Shown: piece after piece, positions 46,081-58,836 of the stretch
Layout: the number at the start of each line of letters is the position of its first letter
Numbering within the stretch: position 1 is the stretch's first letter
DNA from: Clitopilus passeckerianus
Lineage: Eukaryota; Basidiomycota; Agaricomycetes; Agaricales; Entolomataceae
Direction: 5' to 3'
NCBI GenBank assembly: GCA_944990035.1
Contig: CALYLX010000034.1
Coordinates: 62,001 to 126,000, forward strand
Length of the DNA stretch: 64,000 nucleotides
Notes under the pieces: generated by a model
Database searches by the model: none
Seen by the model: the letters and a program-made list of their open reading frames with translations, nothing else
Told to the model about the DNA's origin: nothing
Translations under genes and position numbers: made by a program

Positions 46081-47513
46081 TTACACGGCGAGGGATTCGA
46101 ACACTTCCACCTACATGATACATAGTAAGGATGGGTATAACTTGAAGTGAGGAAATAATACGTACTGGACCAGCGAGTTGTATGACAATGTTTGTGAGGG
46201 AAACGACTGGGGAGAGCTTAGCGACAGGGCATGGCTACTGCCGGATTCACTCTACTCACGAACGATGTATATGAAAGAGAGAATTCCATCCGAATATAGC
46301 GACACCACAAGTCGACTCGGGGAATGCCTGAACCTATGAATCCCAATGGCAAGGGTGATTATCATGATAACTGGCCGCACCAAACCCAGGTCAGTATTCA
46401 TCGCAGCATAGATAAATATGGTACTGCCACTCGGACTCACGGGTTTCGAGTCCGAGAATCAGAGCAAAGCCTATGTAACCGACAGTTTTGATATCAGCAA
46501 TTGGGAAACATGTCCGTAGAGTCGGTATTGGGGAATATATATCTATTGGACGTGAGTTAACCCCTTTCCTTGTTTTCCGAGGGTAGAAAGAGGGAGTGAC
46601 TTGCATGTGAGTGAGTCTAAGATCCTCGAGATGACGAAAAAAGCCGAGGCCGTTACACCCTGAGATTAAATTACTTGAATCATGATGAGAAGTGAGGAAG
46701 AATGACGAACCACGTACCGTGTAGAGCACGAGAAGAAATGCTATGAGCCATCGATTGTTACCGGAGAGTGCGAATGTTCGTAGGATAAGGATAGCTGTCA
46801 GAACACAAACAGAGTCAGTATGGTGAGATACAACGGCATGCATCTAACAAACCCTCTGCTGCTGCGATGACAATAGCACCAGCGACTAACGGTATATCCG
46901 AAAGTCAGTCATGAAAAGCATGCAAGTGTTGACACGAATACATACAATGTACGAAGGAGAAAATCTGGTGGCAGGTCTACGAAATGAGAATGTTCGCGCT
47001 TGCGGGTAAACATGGTGGTTGGGCACTCACATCGGGTGGGATGTTCGGAGCTGCGAGATCTGAAATCGCATTTCTAGGAGATTCCAACGAGAGGAGAGCT
47101 AATCACTTACAGTAGACGAAAGCGGATATGACTGCAAATGCCGTATATCTGGCGATGAGGTATACGACCTTCCCAATGTCCCATTTAGCCTTCCAGATGA
47201 AAGTGACCTGAAAATGGTCAAAGGTCCGAACAAGAAGGGAAAAACGGTGGTAGTACCTCGAGCTCTATCGTTTGAAAGTAGTCGTAGATCTGGTGTGTTG
47301 TTAAATGAATAATACGGTATTTGGCAAGGTTACTTGCCAAGAGGGCGATGCCCGACGCTAAGGAATGAATTAACATTGATGCACCTTGAATACCGAAGAA
47401 ATAATCACCGGCAATGTACTGAGCTCGTTGGTTAGTGAATAAATCTCGTACATATGCAAACTGCGTACCTTATTCAGTTGAATCCGATGTGCGGAGCTAA
47501 TCAGCTTCTCCAT
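46081..47513 (-). CDS. DUF6533-type seven-helix membrane protein, 12 exons, 270 aa
   Basis: Family of unknown function, abundant in agaricomycetes. Minus-strand exons: 47513-47469, 47418-47257, 47207-47111, 47059-47031, 46976-46946, 46885-46853, 46794-46718, 46659-46605, 46542-46441, 46370-46260, 46206-46166 and 46110-46081; total length is a multiple of 3 and all phases agree. Hallmarks are IYDYFQTIELEVTFIWKAKW, DIGKVVYLIARYTAF, ILILRTFALSGNN and the C-terminal block RFRHSPSRLVVSLYSDGILS. The intron after 46605 uses a GC donor (GCAAGT). Exon 2 may hide one more short intron, because the first helix is longer than usual. The protein ends VEVFESLAV. Hydrophobic helices throughout; no signal peptide. 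Confidence 0.8.
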
Positions 47514-48574
47514 TGAACGACTAGCCTCTTCGTTCACCCTGGACTACACGAGCTTGTACTGTGGAACCGGATAGCGGGATTGAAAGAATAGGGAAAGAAC
47601 GAGATAGCCCAACCAATCTGCAACATGCGGTGTTTTGTGGTCTTTATAACCGATCGCTCTTGCACCACATTCCAGCAGCGGAAATTGACTTCGATTGGCT
47701 GTCACCAGTCGGGGTGGCAAGCGGCAGCCAGTTCAAACGTGTAGAGTTATTGAAAGTCAAATAAGCACAGCCTTGCGTTCAATTTGAATGTTGTGCGTTG
47801 TTTAGATGGAGGAAGTAACTCGAGTCACCAGGTGAAGGACAGAAGGAGTCGTCTGCGTCTGCGAAGCAGTAGTAGGGCATATCCAAGCTCATCCAATCAA
47901 AAAAATTACGCTGCAATCAGATTTCTTTTCGGTTACTCTGCCATATGTATTTTTACTAGGAAGATCTGTTGAGGATGGGTAAGTATGACCGTATCTCTGG
48001 CCTACGTTTTGGAAAATGAATTCTCTTCGTCGTTGTGGAACGCCAAGGCAACGCTGGCTGTTCAAGAACTGGAGTCCTGCTGAGTAAGTCGATCCGTAGG
48101 TAAGATTGAGTAGATCTAATCGTGAGTGGACCTGTGCCTGATTGACGTGACGCGTCATTAATTCATTCGAGTTCTCTCTTGCGTGCAGATCTATCCCGAG
48201 CAACCACTGGCAACCACATCCTCCACCCTCTGCCCAAGTTATTTTGTCGCGAATGATCTAGTGACAGTGAAGCAAGTCCAGCCAAATCCTGGGCTCTGTC
48301 ACCGCGAGGCGAGGCTGTAGTGCAAGTTTGCCTGCTCTGTCATTGACGCATGTCTGTGGTCGGGAAAGCGTGGTGTGCGACTACGGGGATAGGACTCTCA
48401 GATATCGGTTAATACTGTCCTTCCTTCATAGGAATTAGAAGTACCATGGGGAGATTTGGGGTTAAAGAGAAGCGAATTCTGAGGGTGTTGGCTGGAGGAT
48501 GCGGACTTGGTGTTGTGCTGGAAGGGTCAGCAAAGTTTGGGTGAGTGCAATTTCTCGATTGATCTTTGCGCCGG
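47514..48574. other. Intergenic
   Basis: No supported gene; upstream region of the seven-helix gene and the left flank of the second solo LTR. Confidence 0.45.
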
Positions 48575-49578
48575 TGTGGAAGGAATTCCGGACATACGGA
48601 GGGAACGTGTAGAAGAAGCAGCAGCACCGGTTACTCAAGAATTCGCCACTATCATTTCACCTTCATCGACACTCGCATCAAGTTCCTCAATTCTCCTCAA
48701 GATCGCATTTCCTATTAATCTCGTCGTCTGCGCATCTGGACGGCCAAGATTCCCGTTCCATCGTATAAGCCGCATATTATTGTCTGAAGGACATGGCTAG
48801 GGTTTCTCTAGACGAACGCTATGTATTTTCCTTTTCTCTTCTTATGCTAATATACTTGTACTATACAGGCTGACACTGGGTCGGGCAGTATCGACGGGGA
48901 CGCTATTCTGGGATGGTAGGGTGCTGATGGAGTCCAAGGACGCGTAAATGGTGCTGCTGGGGTCACAGCACGCCTTCGCGACTCCAATCGCCTCGAGCAA
49001 TTCCTCAGAATCAGCCAGCCGGAGGTATTTCCTTATTTGGTGGAAGTCATTTCTGTTCTCGTGTTTTGTCAATCTCTTCAAACTCTCTTCGTATTTCTGT
49101 ATTTTATGACATCATTACTGGTCCAAGGGCACAAGAGTACGTGCGCCTTCGGTTTCTGAACATTATAAATACCTGATACCTACAAATCGAATGTACTTCC
49201 CCACTTTCCCACTTTTCCTCTCTCCCGGCAATTAATACCTTCTCCCTAACTTTCCAGCCTGTCTAAGCTCGTTCGTCAGTCGAAAATCTCAAGAATACTT
49301 CAGCACTGAGCTCAAAGAGAGCTCCAGCATCGTCCACAAAGAGTGGGCACTAGTTTATTGAGTGTTTTCACGTTCAGTTTCCCAGTCTCTCCCTTTCCTT
49401 CCCTCAGACGCGTCGCGCGTCTCGGCTAAAGGCCACCATCACCTCTTGATCTCCTACTTTCACGCCCACTCCTCAACCTTTGAGGAATTATTTTTCACTT
49501 AGGTTTACTCGTACTCTACCAAACTCAACGGGACCCGACTCAAGTGCACTCCCTGCGGCTAAGGAATTCATTTCCACA
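48575..49578. mobile_element. Solo LTR 2 (1004 bp)
   Basis: Same ends as solo LTR 1 and flanked by its own 4-bp direct repeat CCGG (48571-48574 and 49579-49582). TATA box at about 49164. It has about 20 extra bases near 48714 (ATTAATCTCGTCGTCTGCG) relative to copy 1. The different target repeats show two independent insertions, not a segmental duplication. Confidence 0.85.
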
Positions 49579-49826
49579 CCGGTACTTACGTTTTTTCATG
49601 GGGTCTCTAGAGTATCGTATTGCCAATCTATTTCTCTACGCTCTATCGTGTAGAGTTTCTTACGAAGTGACAACATCAAGGCGCTCTTCAAACTGCTCTG
49701 AGTCGGAGTGATCTGTTCAGCAAGCTTCTGAACTGTCACAGATCCGGAAATACACTATAAGTCTACAAATAATGCATCGAATTCTGCTTCTTCGTAGCCC
49801 GCCTTTGTGACACCGCTCCCGAACAT

Positions 49827-52800
49827 TCAACCACTGCCTTTGTCACTATAACCATCGCCACGAGCAGCTCCGAACTTCCCGAGTAGCTCGATTGTGCGTG
49901 CTATACTGGCGTAGTCCAAGGGAGTTCTTCCCTCGTTGTCAGCCAGATTCACGGAAGCGTTCGCCTCCAGCAATATCTTGGCGACTCCACGAGGGCCATA
50001 ATACTCTGATTCAGAGTCATGGGTGTGCGCAACCGCGTAGGAAAGAGCCGTGCGGCCGCAAGAATCTCTGGCGTCTACGTTCGCTCCGGCAGCGATCAGA
50101 TTTCTGACAGAAACTTTACTGCCGGACCGGGAAGCAATCATAAGAGGTGTTTGACCTCCTTGGTCAGGTGGGTTAACCTCCTGCGTATGACTCAGGAGCA
50201 CCTTCAACATTCTGTCAGAGTTGTACCATGCAGCAGCGTGCGATATTGCTGGCCTCCCGTAATTGTCTGATATATCAACATTAGCTCCTTGTTGTGTCAG
50301 AAACTTGACTGCCTCGTCGCGGCGGTTACATGAGGCTTGTATGAGTGCTGTTTTTCCATCGTTGTCTTGCGAGTTGATATCGGCTCCTGCGAGAAGTAGG
50401 GCTTTCATCGTTTCCACGTCGTTGTTGTCCTGACTAATGAGAAAGGTGGCATATCCGAGCGGCGTACAGCCCTGGTTATCCCTGGTATCGACTGAGGCTC
50501 CTCGGCTCAGGAGAAGCTTGACTACGGAGGTGTGATACAAGTGGGCTGCATGTGCCAACGGGGTTCGGCCGTCCACGTCCTGGGTGTTTGGATTTGCTCC
50601 AGCTCGTACCAAGCGTTCTACTATGGGGGTATTGCCATGCTCTGCAGCGATCGAGAGCGGGGTACGACCTTTCTCATTGGCCAAGTCTACATCGACACTA
50701 CCCGTTTCTACCAGGACTTCAACAACCTTTCTGCACTGTCGGTCACAGGCATTGTAGAGCGGTGTGCAGCCCTCCCAGTCCTTCGTGTTCGGGTCGACGA
50801 TTGATGTGCTCAACAGAACGTTGACGACATTGACATGGCCATCGGAAGCCGCGTAGGATAGAGGAGTACGGCCGAATTTGTCGGGAGAGTCGGCGGGATA
50901 TTCTGGTATGGCAAGGATAGCAAGTATAATTTCTAAGATTCCTCGCTCTGATGCCCAGGAAAGATACGTCCGGCTTTGATTGTCCCTAAACCCCGCCGTG
51001 AAGCAGTCTCGTTGCAATAATATCTTCACCATTGGAAGTACGTCCTCTGCAATGGCAATTGCCAGAGGGGTACGCCCATTAGAATTTAGAGAGTTATAGA
51101 TAACCCTTGGATCTTGGAGAAGGATTTTGGCCATATCTTCTTGCCTATAACGAACAGCGTGAAAGAGGGGAGTTTCACCTTTCCTGTCCTCCGCATTGAC
51201 ATCGACCGTAGGGCTTGAAATAAGTTTCATAAACATATCCATTCGGCCGTAGATGACTGCGAAGTGTAGAGGAGTTCGTCCAATATTACTCTTCGAGTTA
51301 ATATTGATCCCTTTACTCTCCAGCAGGATATCAGCGACGCTTGTACGACCATAACGGATAGCAAACGAAAGCAGTGTGTCGCCGTGGCTGTCGCATTCGT
51401 TCGCATCGATACCGTGATGATCAAGGAGGTAGCGTATCACGTTCATCGCGCCGGTTCGTAATGCACATGCCAGAGGTGTAAACCCAGTTTGACGCTCTCT
51501 TGCGTTCCAATCCGGCCGCTCTGTGATGATATTTTTGAGGATTGGAACAAGGTCCATTGCTGCCACGAAGTGAACGTCTTGCCACCGTAAACGTCTCCAA
51601 TTGTACAAGGGAAAATGGCCCTCGGCACAACAGATTGCGAGGAGTACCCTTGCTCCTGGGGTCATGCTCCCACCGAGCAGAGCAATCGGATTTTCACTAC
51701 AGCTCTTTAGGTGCTTTCCGAGGTGCTCCGACATATAACGGAAAAGGGGGAGGTTATCGAGTAGAGTGAACACCCGAGACACTTCGCCATCGTACATATA
51801 CGGCTCAATGGTGAGATAGTGGGCACAAGTAGTCGAAATCGTCAGGTCGGCATCACGGAAATACTCGTCACGAGCGGATTCGAAGAACTCCTGAGCGGTG
51901 TGGTCTGTAAAGAGATTGAATGTAGGCTGGATCTCGGAAAGGGTCACAACTCACGCACGAACTGAACTACACCCTCAGTCTCATTCAATACGATCAATCC
52001 AGCGCAAACCGAGGTCAACAGTTCTTCCGGGTAAATGTAGTTGAGAACGTCATTGCGGTTTGGTGCTGCTGCAAGGGCATGCTGCAGTTCTTTGATCTTC
52101 AGAGCACGGTGGGTGCAGGTAACCCACAGGAGAATCTTGAAAGCGAGCTCTCTTTGACGTTCGGCTTGCTCGTTTATTCTATCCACAGCCTGCCGATAGA
52201 CATGATCGACTTCGTCGGATAAGGATGTCAGTGTGTCGTGAAGTTCCCCAGCCGTGAGGCGAGTCGTAATAAGGTCCATATAGAGTTTGGCGAGCAGGAA
52301 TCTGAGATGTGCTTATTAGGTGAAAGCCCCGAGTGATGACGAGATCGTCAACATGCCTGTGTTTAGCCACCTTCGTGATGTTATCAAGAATTTGCTCTCG
52401 AAATTCTTCACGAAATCTCCCTGGAACTTCGGTCGAGACGCGTTCCTTCAAGTATGTCCTCATGTCGTTATCCGAAGTATAAATCTCCTGATGGACGACA
52501 TGGTCGACGCTGAATATCTTGTTCATACCACCGATAATTCTGGACGTGATCATAACCTTGAGGTTAGGGATAGACACGAGAGCATCTCGGAGGTGCACGA
52601 TTGCCTCATCGGAATAGTGTTCGAGGTACTCATCCAGCCCGTCAAGAACCACATAGATAGATTTGGCAGTTTCGGCGATAGAGTGAACCTCCTTTTTCAT
52701 GTCCGAGAGGCTGGGTTCGATATACACCGAATGCGCCTTCCAGAAAGCTTTAATACGTCCATAAGCAGGGTCATAACGCTCGTAAAGCTGTCTCAAGATA

Positions 52801-53794
52801 GCAGCGAATATATGAGACAGAGATTGTGTCGCCCGTCGTTTGTAGTTGAGGTACACGAAACATACTGGGCCATGCCGTAGGTGCTCAAGATATTGGACAG
52901 TCAGTGACCTGCGTTTAAGCTTAAGATGAGCTTGCAAAAGTTTGGGCGTCGTTGTTCGCTTACGCGAGAACCGTCTTGCCTACTCCAGCTTCAAGACAAA
53001 TTGGGTAAGTCAATGGATTGATGTATAATCGAAGGAGACTCACGCATGCCAGTACACCATAACATTCGTTTCTCCGTACTCGTAATCCAAGTTTCCAGAG
53101 CTAATGATCGGAGAAACCAGTTGCATGTACCCTCGGATCGTTTCGAGTAGGTGACTCTCTGCAGGGCTCCGTAATCGACTTCGCAGAGCCATTTCATGAC
53201 CCAATCGCTTTTCCAATCTTTTGAAAGTTGTTGGTCAATCCGAATATCAGCAGTGGATCAGGCTCACTGGTTTCATAATTGACTGAAAACATTGAGTTAC
53301 AGGGGAACTATACAGATAAGATACAGGACTTACTCGTATAGGAATCGCCATGAACTTCGGTGAAAGAGGATCCATTATGGATGACTGTCGTACTCTGCTT
53401 AGCATCAGATTCGTCTGGAATGGAGTCAGTCATCGTGGCGCTTCGTCTGTGGGATCGGCGAACCCTGCGGGGCCTGTATTGCTTCTGTGGATTGTGGGTC
53501 CTGGATCAGCGTCTTTCTGAACGGGAAGATGAAGAACTCACTATGGTCCCGAACACGATCAAACGACCCCAATTTCCAGCAATCCAAGAGAATTTGACGA
53601 AATTTATCGTCGGTTGCCAGGAGCTGGGTGCATTTGTCCCACTGTGAATAAGCTTTGTCGATACGCGTGTCGTTAGACCGAACGATGACCTGCGTCAGTA
53701 GACATCCTTCGACTTGCGGTCTGAATAACGCAGGGGTAAAGCTATATGCATCCCACGTATATTCTTGAAGAATGCTCTTGTCGATTTCTGCCAT
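49827..53794 (-). CDS. NLR: motif - NACHT - ankyrin repeats, 9 exons, 1200 aa
   Basis: Fungal NOD-like receptor: ankyrin repeats sense, the NACHT ATPase switches, the N-terminal part signals. Minus-strand exons: 53794-53464, 53414-53334, 53282-53268 (15 nt), 53217-53044, 52988-52964 (25 nt), 52908-52357, 52301-51955 and 51904-49827; all phases agree over 3603 nt. The first 110 residues are an unrecognised domain. Then comes the shared motif HNGSSFTEVHGDSYTINYET (about 120-140), then NACHT with Walker A GMPGVGKT (made by splicing, about 200), Walker B SIYVVLDGLDEY, and VQFVHHTAQEFFE at the junction to about 16 ankyrin repeats (GRTPLSYAA type). One donor is weak (GTTCGC, 53463) and one is GC (52356). 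The ankyrin frame's ATG at 51947 lies in an intron and is not a start. (Exon count: eight listed blocks; an extra 5' exon cannot be excluded.). Confidence 0.88.
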
Positions 53795-54687
53795 GAGCCA
53801 GGGTGGTTGTTAGTGAGAGACTGATGGTCGATGATAACCCTGTACACAGCCTACCGATAGGCGCGCAAACAGCAACCTAATATTTTAGCGCAGATGGAGG
53901 TATCACATCTGCAGGTCACCTGGTTAAGCGGCTTCAAAGGCAGAGAATTGAATAGAACAAGGTCCAAGAAACGAGATCTCATTTACGGCTCTCTACGAAC
54001 AGTACTGTGCGGTAGGTACCCAAGATAGCTCCTACCATACCAGCTCAGGTGTAGCACCTGTATGAACACCTCCACCCGCAGAAGTCCACGCCTTGTCCTA
54101 GGGCGAGTTCGTGGACGACCTGTGGTGGTAGTGGGTTAAATCGCGGTGGGTGTTGGAGTTTGAAGATATCTCAACTTCGTCAGCAACCACATTCGAAGCA
54201 GACATCTATTCGTCCCCTTCTCCCTCCTCCACATCGTCAACTCCGAGGGCCTGATGTCTGGTTTCGGCTAGGTTTCGTCACGAGTCGGACATGGTGAGGT
54301 CCCCTGGCTGAGGCAATAGTTGGTGTTAGGCAGATGCCATATATTTGCTGGACCCCTGTTAGGACTCGGAAGGTTGAGAACGTTGGGATTTCGGGTGTGG
54401 GTGGCAGTGCAATTTGTATGCACGTGATTGTTCTTATGAGTAATATTGGTGGTAGCTCCAATTAAAACAAGGACCGGCCGGTTTGAGTTGCTTGGCGACG
54501 TCGCCCTCACCGCCCTGACGCCAGTCAAAATCAAAAACATTTGTATTGTGGCCTGTCACCTATGGCCTGTCTGCCAGGTATTTGGCAGCTCATCACAGAA
54601 TTTTACCACCATCCCATGACTCGACGACGATGAGAAATACGGGTTGGCAGGCTAAACATTCCCATACCCTTCTTCGCCCTCGATGCC
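53795..54687. other. Divergent intergenic region between NLR and TM2
   Basis: The NLR and TM2 are head to head and this 0.9 kb must hold both promoters. No gene recognised. Confidence 0.5.
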
Positions 54688-55667
54688 ATGACCTCCAACT
54701 CAAGTAGTAGTGGAGCACCTTTCTTTCAAGCGAGCTGCGTTCAGTCTACGTACAATGACCTCCAGCTGACGAAGAACACTTTCGCCAACCTTGCAAACAG
54801 CCCATTTGTCTATAAGTGCTTGTCGACCACCTACCCGGACGCGACCAAGATCCCTGATTGCTATCCCTCATATCTTACCTTCTGCGTCGGTGGCCACAAC
54901 CAGCAACATGCATGTCTTATCGCAAATAAGTGCTATGCTGTGGACTGGAGTGGCACTCGTGCTTCCTCCTGCTCCAAGCCCATTATTCAGTACGCCAGTG
55001 TCCAACAGCCCGGGCTCAACACTCCATGCTGCAACTCCGACTTCTGTACTCAAGCTGATAAGGGGTCTCAATTTGCCTCGAACCCGATTCTGCAATGCAG
55101 CGACCCTAGCCGGCAATTGTGGCTCTGCATAAACGATGGCGTATCCGCGGAATGCGTGAATCCCTTGAACAAGACGATATGCTCGGGGAACCTTACAACT
55201 CCTACTTCCTCGACTTCTACACTATCACCATCCGGAAAGACCTCAACTACCGACAATAACGGCACGGGATTAAGCGACACTACTAGAAACGCTATCATCT
55301 CAGTCTCTGTCGTCGTTGGAGTATCCTTGCTGCTTGGCTTCGCCCGATGGATTGTTCGACGTAATCGTAATCAAGGTAGGCCCTCTGAATTCCCCTTCAA
55401 CCCCTTATTGACGCGACTATCTAGCTCCCCCAATAGATTACTCACTCAGTGGAAAAGATCTGGCATACCCTCCTGCTTATGCTCCCTCGGCGGACTATCT
55501 TTCCGTCTCTAACACCGGGAGTCAGCCTGCAAACTCGAATGATATCTACGGTGGTAGTTTTACGAACGTTGCGGGACATCATATTACCACAGTCAATCAT
55601 TGTACGGCTCCTCTCTTTGCCCTCCGATCGGTATTAACGCCCTCAGCTAGATCACACTTCTCCCTGA
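54688..55667 (+). CDS. Receptor-like single-pass membrane protein TM2 with motif tail, 3 exons, 289 aa
   Basis: Exons 54688-55375, 55437-55601 and 55651-55667 (17 nt), phases agree. Cys-rich N-terminal part with HACLIANKCYAVDW, NTPCCNSDFCTQ and LWLCINDGVSAEC blocks, a Ser/Thr stalk, one helix (NAIISVSVVVGVSLLLGFAR) and a basic stop-transfer (WIVRRNRNQ). The tail is Tyr/Pro-rich and ends in the motif DIYGGSFTNVAGHHITTVNH plus YHTSP from the last exon. No cleavable signal peptide seen, so topology (outside Cys-rich part, inside motif) is inferred from the positive-inside rule. It is divergent from the NLR, 0.9 kb away. Intact; the best reference copy of the family. Confidence 0.8.
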
Positions 55668-56092
55668 GGAAATCGGCGAGGATATACACATTAGCTGCTT
55701 TCATTTGCTTAGGGACGCATGGGTCCCATCTTCCTCTCTTATCAGCCTTTCCCTTATGTATCCGTCGAATATTTGTCGGGACCCCTGGAGATAACACTCC
55801 CTCAGTGGATAACTTGGAATTTAATCCAATGTGCCACATGTCAGTGTTGCTTGAGCGTCAATCGCGGTATATAGGTGTATTGCATGTCGGTGATAACCGT
55901 TGATGACAAGAAAAGAACAACAACAGTCCTTCCCTTTCTTAGTGGCATCTTCGCTGCTGTCACTTCAAAGATCTGACGGACGGCCGGTGATCACGGTCAG
56001 CATACTGAGAACAATGACAACCGTTGCAATGTCACCGATTATGCCTCGGCCTCGCTCCTCGAAATGGCTGGGGCCTTTTCATCCTCACCTCC
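55668..56092. other. Intergenic
   Basis: Short spacer between TM2 and TM3; nothing recognised. Confidence 0.5.
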
Positions 56093-56977
56093 ATGGCCAC
56101 GAACTCATCGACTACTTTCAACAGCAACTGCACAAAAGAGCAGGGCCTCGCCGAGGATGAACTTCAGCTCGTCGACTCCGTTTTCAGTGGCCGCCTCCTT
56201 GGTCCCTTTTACTACTTCTGTGCTGCCCAGACATATCGGGGCGAGTCGACAATCCCTGACTAAAACCCTGAACAGTTCGCGTTCTGTATCGGGTCTAGTG
56301 GTCACCAGCATGCATGTACTGTAGGAGAGAAATGCTACGCCATAGACTGGAGCAAGTCGCATGCGCCTCCATGCAACGACAATCTTCTATCACATTCCAG
56401 TACTCAATCCGCCGGGTTCAATGCGCCATGTTGTGACTCCGGAGGATGCACGACAGCACAATCCTCAGTCAGTCACAACGTAACGACGGGAAGAGCATTA
56501 ACTTGTCAAAGGTCAAGCCAGCAGCTATGGCTCTGCGTGAATGATGGACATTCTGTTGAGTGTGCTAACTCGGTGGATGCCCAGATATGCTCGGGGAACT
56601 TTACAAACCTCCTCCAAACGGCAACGGGGTCGGTATCACCTAGCTCCTCGACACCAACAGCGACAAACTCATCAGGCCCCTCTCCGTCAGGGGCTAGTTA
56701 GCAAAGAAGAGATATCATCCTCGGATGCGTCATTTCTGGTGTCGTACTTCTCCTTGGTGGGTTTTCCTGCTTTTCATGGCGACGGAGACGAAGCAAGAAG
56801 AGTGCGTGAAGTTATTCCACTCTGGGTTCATATCACCTAATACTAATAGCAGGAAAAACCATTGACGAAAAGCACGGGGAGAACCAAGCTCATGGAACGG
56901 CAGCAAATTTGGTCGCGATTCATGATTCAGACATCTGGGTTCACGGGAACTTTACGGTATCGGCGGGTATGAAGTAA
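56093..56977 (+). pseudogene. Receptor-like membrane protein TM3, two in-frame stops
   Basis: Aligns along its length with TM2: HACTVGEKCYAIDWS, NAPCCDSGGCTTAQ, LWLCVNDGHSVECANS, helix ILGCVISGVVLLLGG, basic WRRRRSKK. A TAA at 56261-56263 replaces the residue after IPD (Cys in TM2) and a TAG at 56699-56701 lies just before the helix. The tail ends in a worn motif, DIWVHGNFTVSAGMK. The rest of the frame is kept, so inactivation looks recent, or the stops could be read through or spliced around. Confidence 0.7.
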
Positions 56978-57402
56978 CGAATAATACTAATACAAGGTGA
57001 TGTAGTCCATCTGTAACAGGCTCATGTAATACAATCTTATGACATAAATGGGAAGTGCAAGATAATAACGAGTATGGCAGGCCGTATTCAATGTAAAGGT
57101 GAAATATGTCTTGCGATTGGCGTGCAAGGGGGAGTTGAAAAATATTGTGTACTGTGTCCGAAGATAGTGTGAATAATCATTTAAGCGACGTCGAGACAGA
57201 TGAGCTCGTAGCCAGGTGGGAGCCGAAAAGGCATTGCGGGATGCGTCAGCTGCAGGTATATGTGAGGCAGAAAAGTTAGAGACGAACGGATGGGCTAGCG
57301 GGAGGGCAATGGTATGAGCGTGATAACAGTGTGTGGCCAGAGAATGATTTCCGAGGATAACGTAGTGGGTATCTATCCGAATTTAGCATGAAATCTAGTC
57401 GT

Positions 57403-58836
57403 TTAACCCCAATGAACTCCAGGTCGCCAATGTGAAGGAAAACAGAGCCAGCCTGCAAGGACGAACAAAAACGAAGGAGCGTGATTCAAAAAAGCTGCGC
57501 CAGGCATATAGAAAGGTGAAGGTAAAAGGTAAACTGGATAGAGAACAGGAAATGCGACTGGCGCGAAAGGATATGGAGTCACGAATGGTGGAGAATAGTC
57601 GACTTGCGGCGGAGGTGAACTGAAGGTAGGAGGTGGAACTGGTATTGGGGTTGGTGTAACGTTAGAAATATACGAGGTCTGGCTCGTCGTACGTGTTCTT
57701 GGTGGTGTATACCTGGGCCTAGAGTCGGACTCCAGAGATTGGCTTCGAGAGAGGGGAGGCTCATCGGATTCGTTATTGTCTGCAAAAATTGTTCAGTGAG
57801 AGGTCGGAGATGAAGGAAGAGAAGCTTGAAGACGTACTCTGAACATTAACATCTACAAGTTGGGGAATTCACGTCAACCAGCTGAAGGAAAACGGATGGA
57901 ATATTGAGACTTACAGATATTTGTCACAGGATTGACATCGCCTTCCACATTGGTGAAACTACCACCATAGATATTTGCGTCGGAACGAGGTCTCTCTGGG
58001 TCTGGTCGACGACGCTTTGGTCGCTTCCAGCTAGCCCATGAGGACCGACTGGTGGGCCCATGCGGCTGGTTTCTGACGGGGTTCGGCAAGGCTCCTCGTG
58101 GCCGGAAGCCGATACATCGCAGTGCAGTATCTGTGGGACGATTAGACTAACGAAGCGGGGGATGGAAGCTCTTCGTACCAACACATCGGCCGATAGAGCT
58201 ACCGCTCCGGCTATTTTGCTCTGAGCCGTTCATGGTGGAGGACGTAGGATTTGCGGGGGCGGAGGGCTTAGGGATCACTGGGATTTTTGATGTATCGTCT
58301 GTGATCGTCAGTTTGGTAGTAGCTCTGACGAGAAGAGAAAAGATCATACCTATGTTACCGGAATTTAGGAACTCTCGACAGACTTTCTCCTCAAATGATT
58401 CGAGAACTTCTGGGTCAAAATTGAGCTCCCAATTAAGATAACTGCACATTTCCCTCTCCATTTGATTGACTTCTCGCAGGGAAAACAGGCCTTGGCCGAC
58501 AATAGCCCATGACTTGTTGGAATATGTGTCATCGCATACTACCTTGGAAGCTATCATAAAAGCGCTGAAGAATAGACGATAACCGCTGGAGCCCCGTGCA
58601 CCTGGAAAGCGAGCCTTGAGTCTCTGTAGTAGCATAAGCGCGGTGATGCACACTCGGGAGTGCAACCTCGTTCTCCATAGAGCATATGAGATGAAGGAGC
58701 AAAGAGAGGGTACAGGTTTGTTGGGGGCTGACGTTGGCGGTGAGTCGGGGCAAAGGAAAAGGTTCTTCACGAAGCGAGAACATAGTTCAGCCAATTTCGA
58801 TTGATCCTGAACCAACGCTGCACTCCATCGGCCCAT
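57403..58836 (-). CDS. Cyclin-like protein with GGxF motif and aromatic tail, 5 exons, 404 aa
   Basis: Minus-strand exons 58836-58350, 58298-58179, 58130-57915, 57852-57838 (15 nt) and 57779-57403; phases agree over 1215 nt. Residues about 55-160 are a cyclin box of the Pho80/Pcl type (VCITALMLLQRLKARFPGAR, FFSAFMIASKVVCDDTYSNK, MEREMCSYLNWELNF), expected to partner a Pho85-like kinase. Then comes a basic cluster WKRPKRRRP (probable nuclear signal), the motif NIYGGSFTNVEGDVNPVTNI followed by YVNVQ from the 15-nt exon, a Pro/Ser-rich linker and a hydrophobic, Trp-rich end (FVLAGWLCFPSHWRPG) like that of the 30.2-kb gene. A cyclin joined to this motif is unusual. Two family members flank it on the opposite strand. 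Confidence 0.82.

Noticed and set aside
46081..46110. tRNA-like B box (GTTCGAATCC on the minus strand), also at 44270
   Set aside because: It is the last exon of the seven-helix gene (VEVFESLAV and stop) and its duplicated copy; no A box or stem pairing.
51904..51947. ATG at 51947 as the start of a separate ankyrin protein
   Set aside because: It lies in a 50-nt intron whose removal gives the conserved VQFVHHTAQEFFE junction with the NACHT part.
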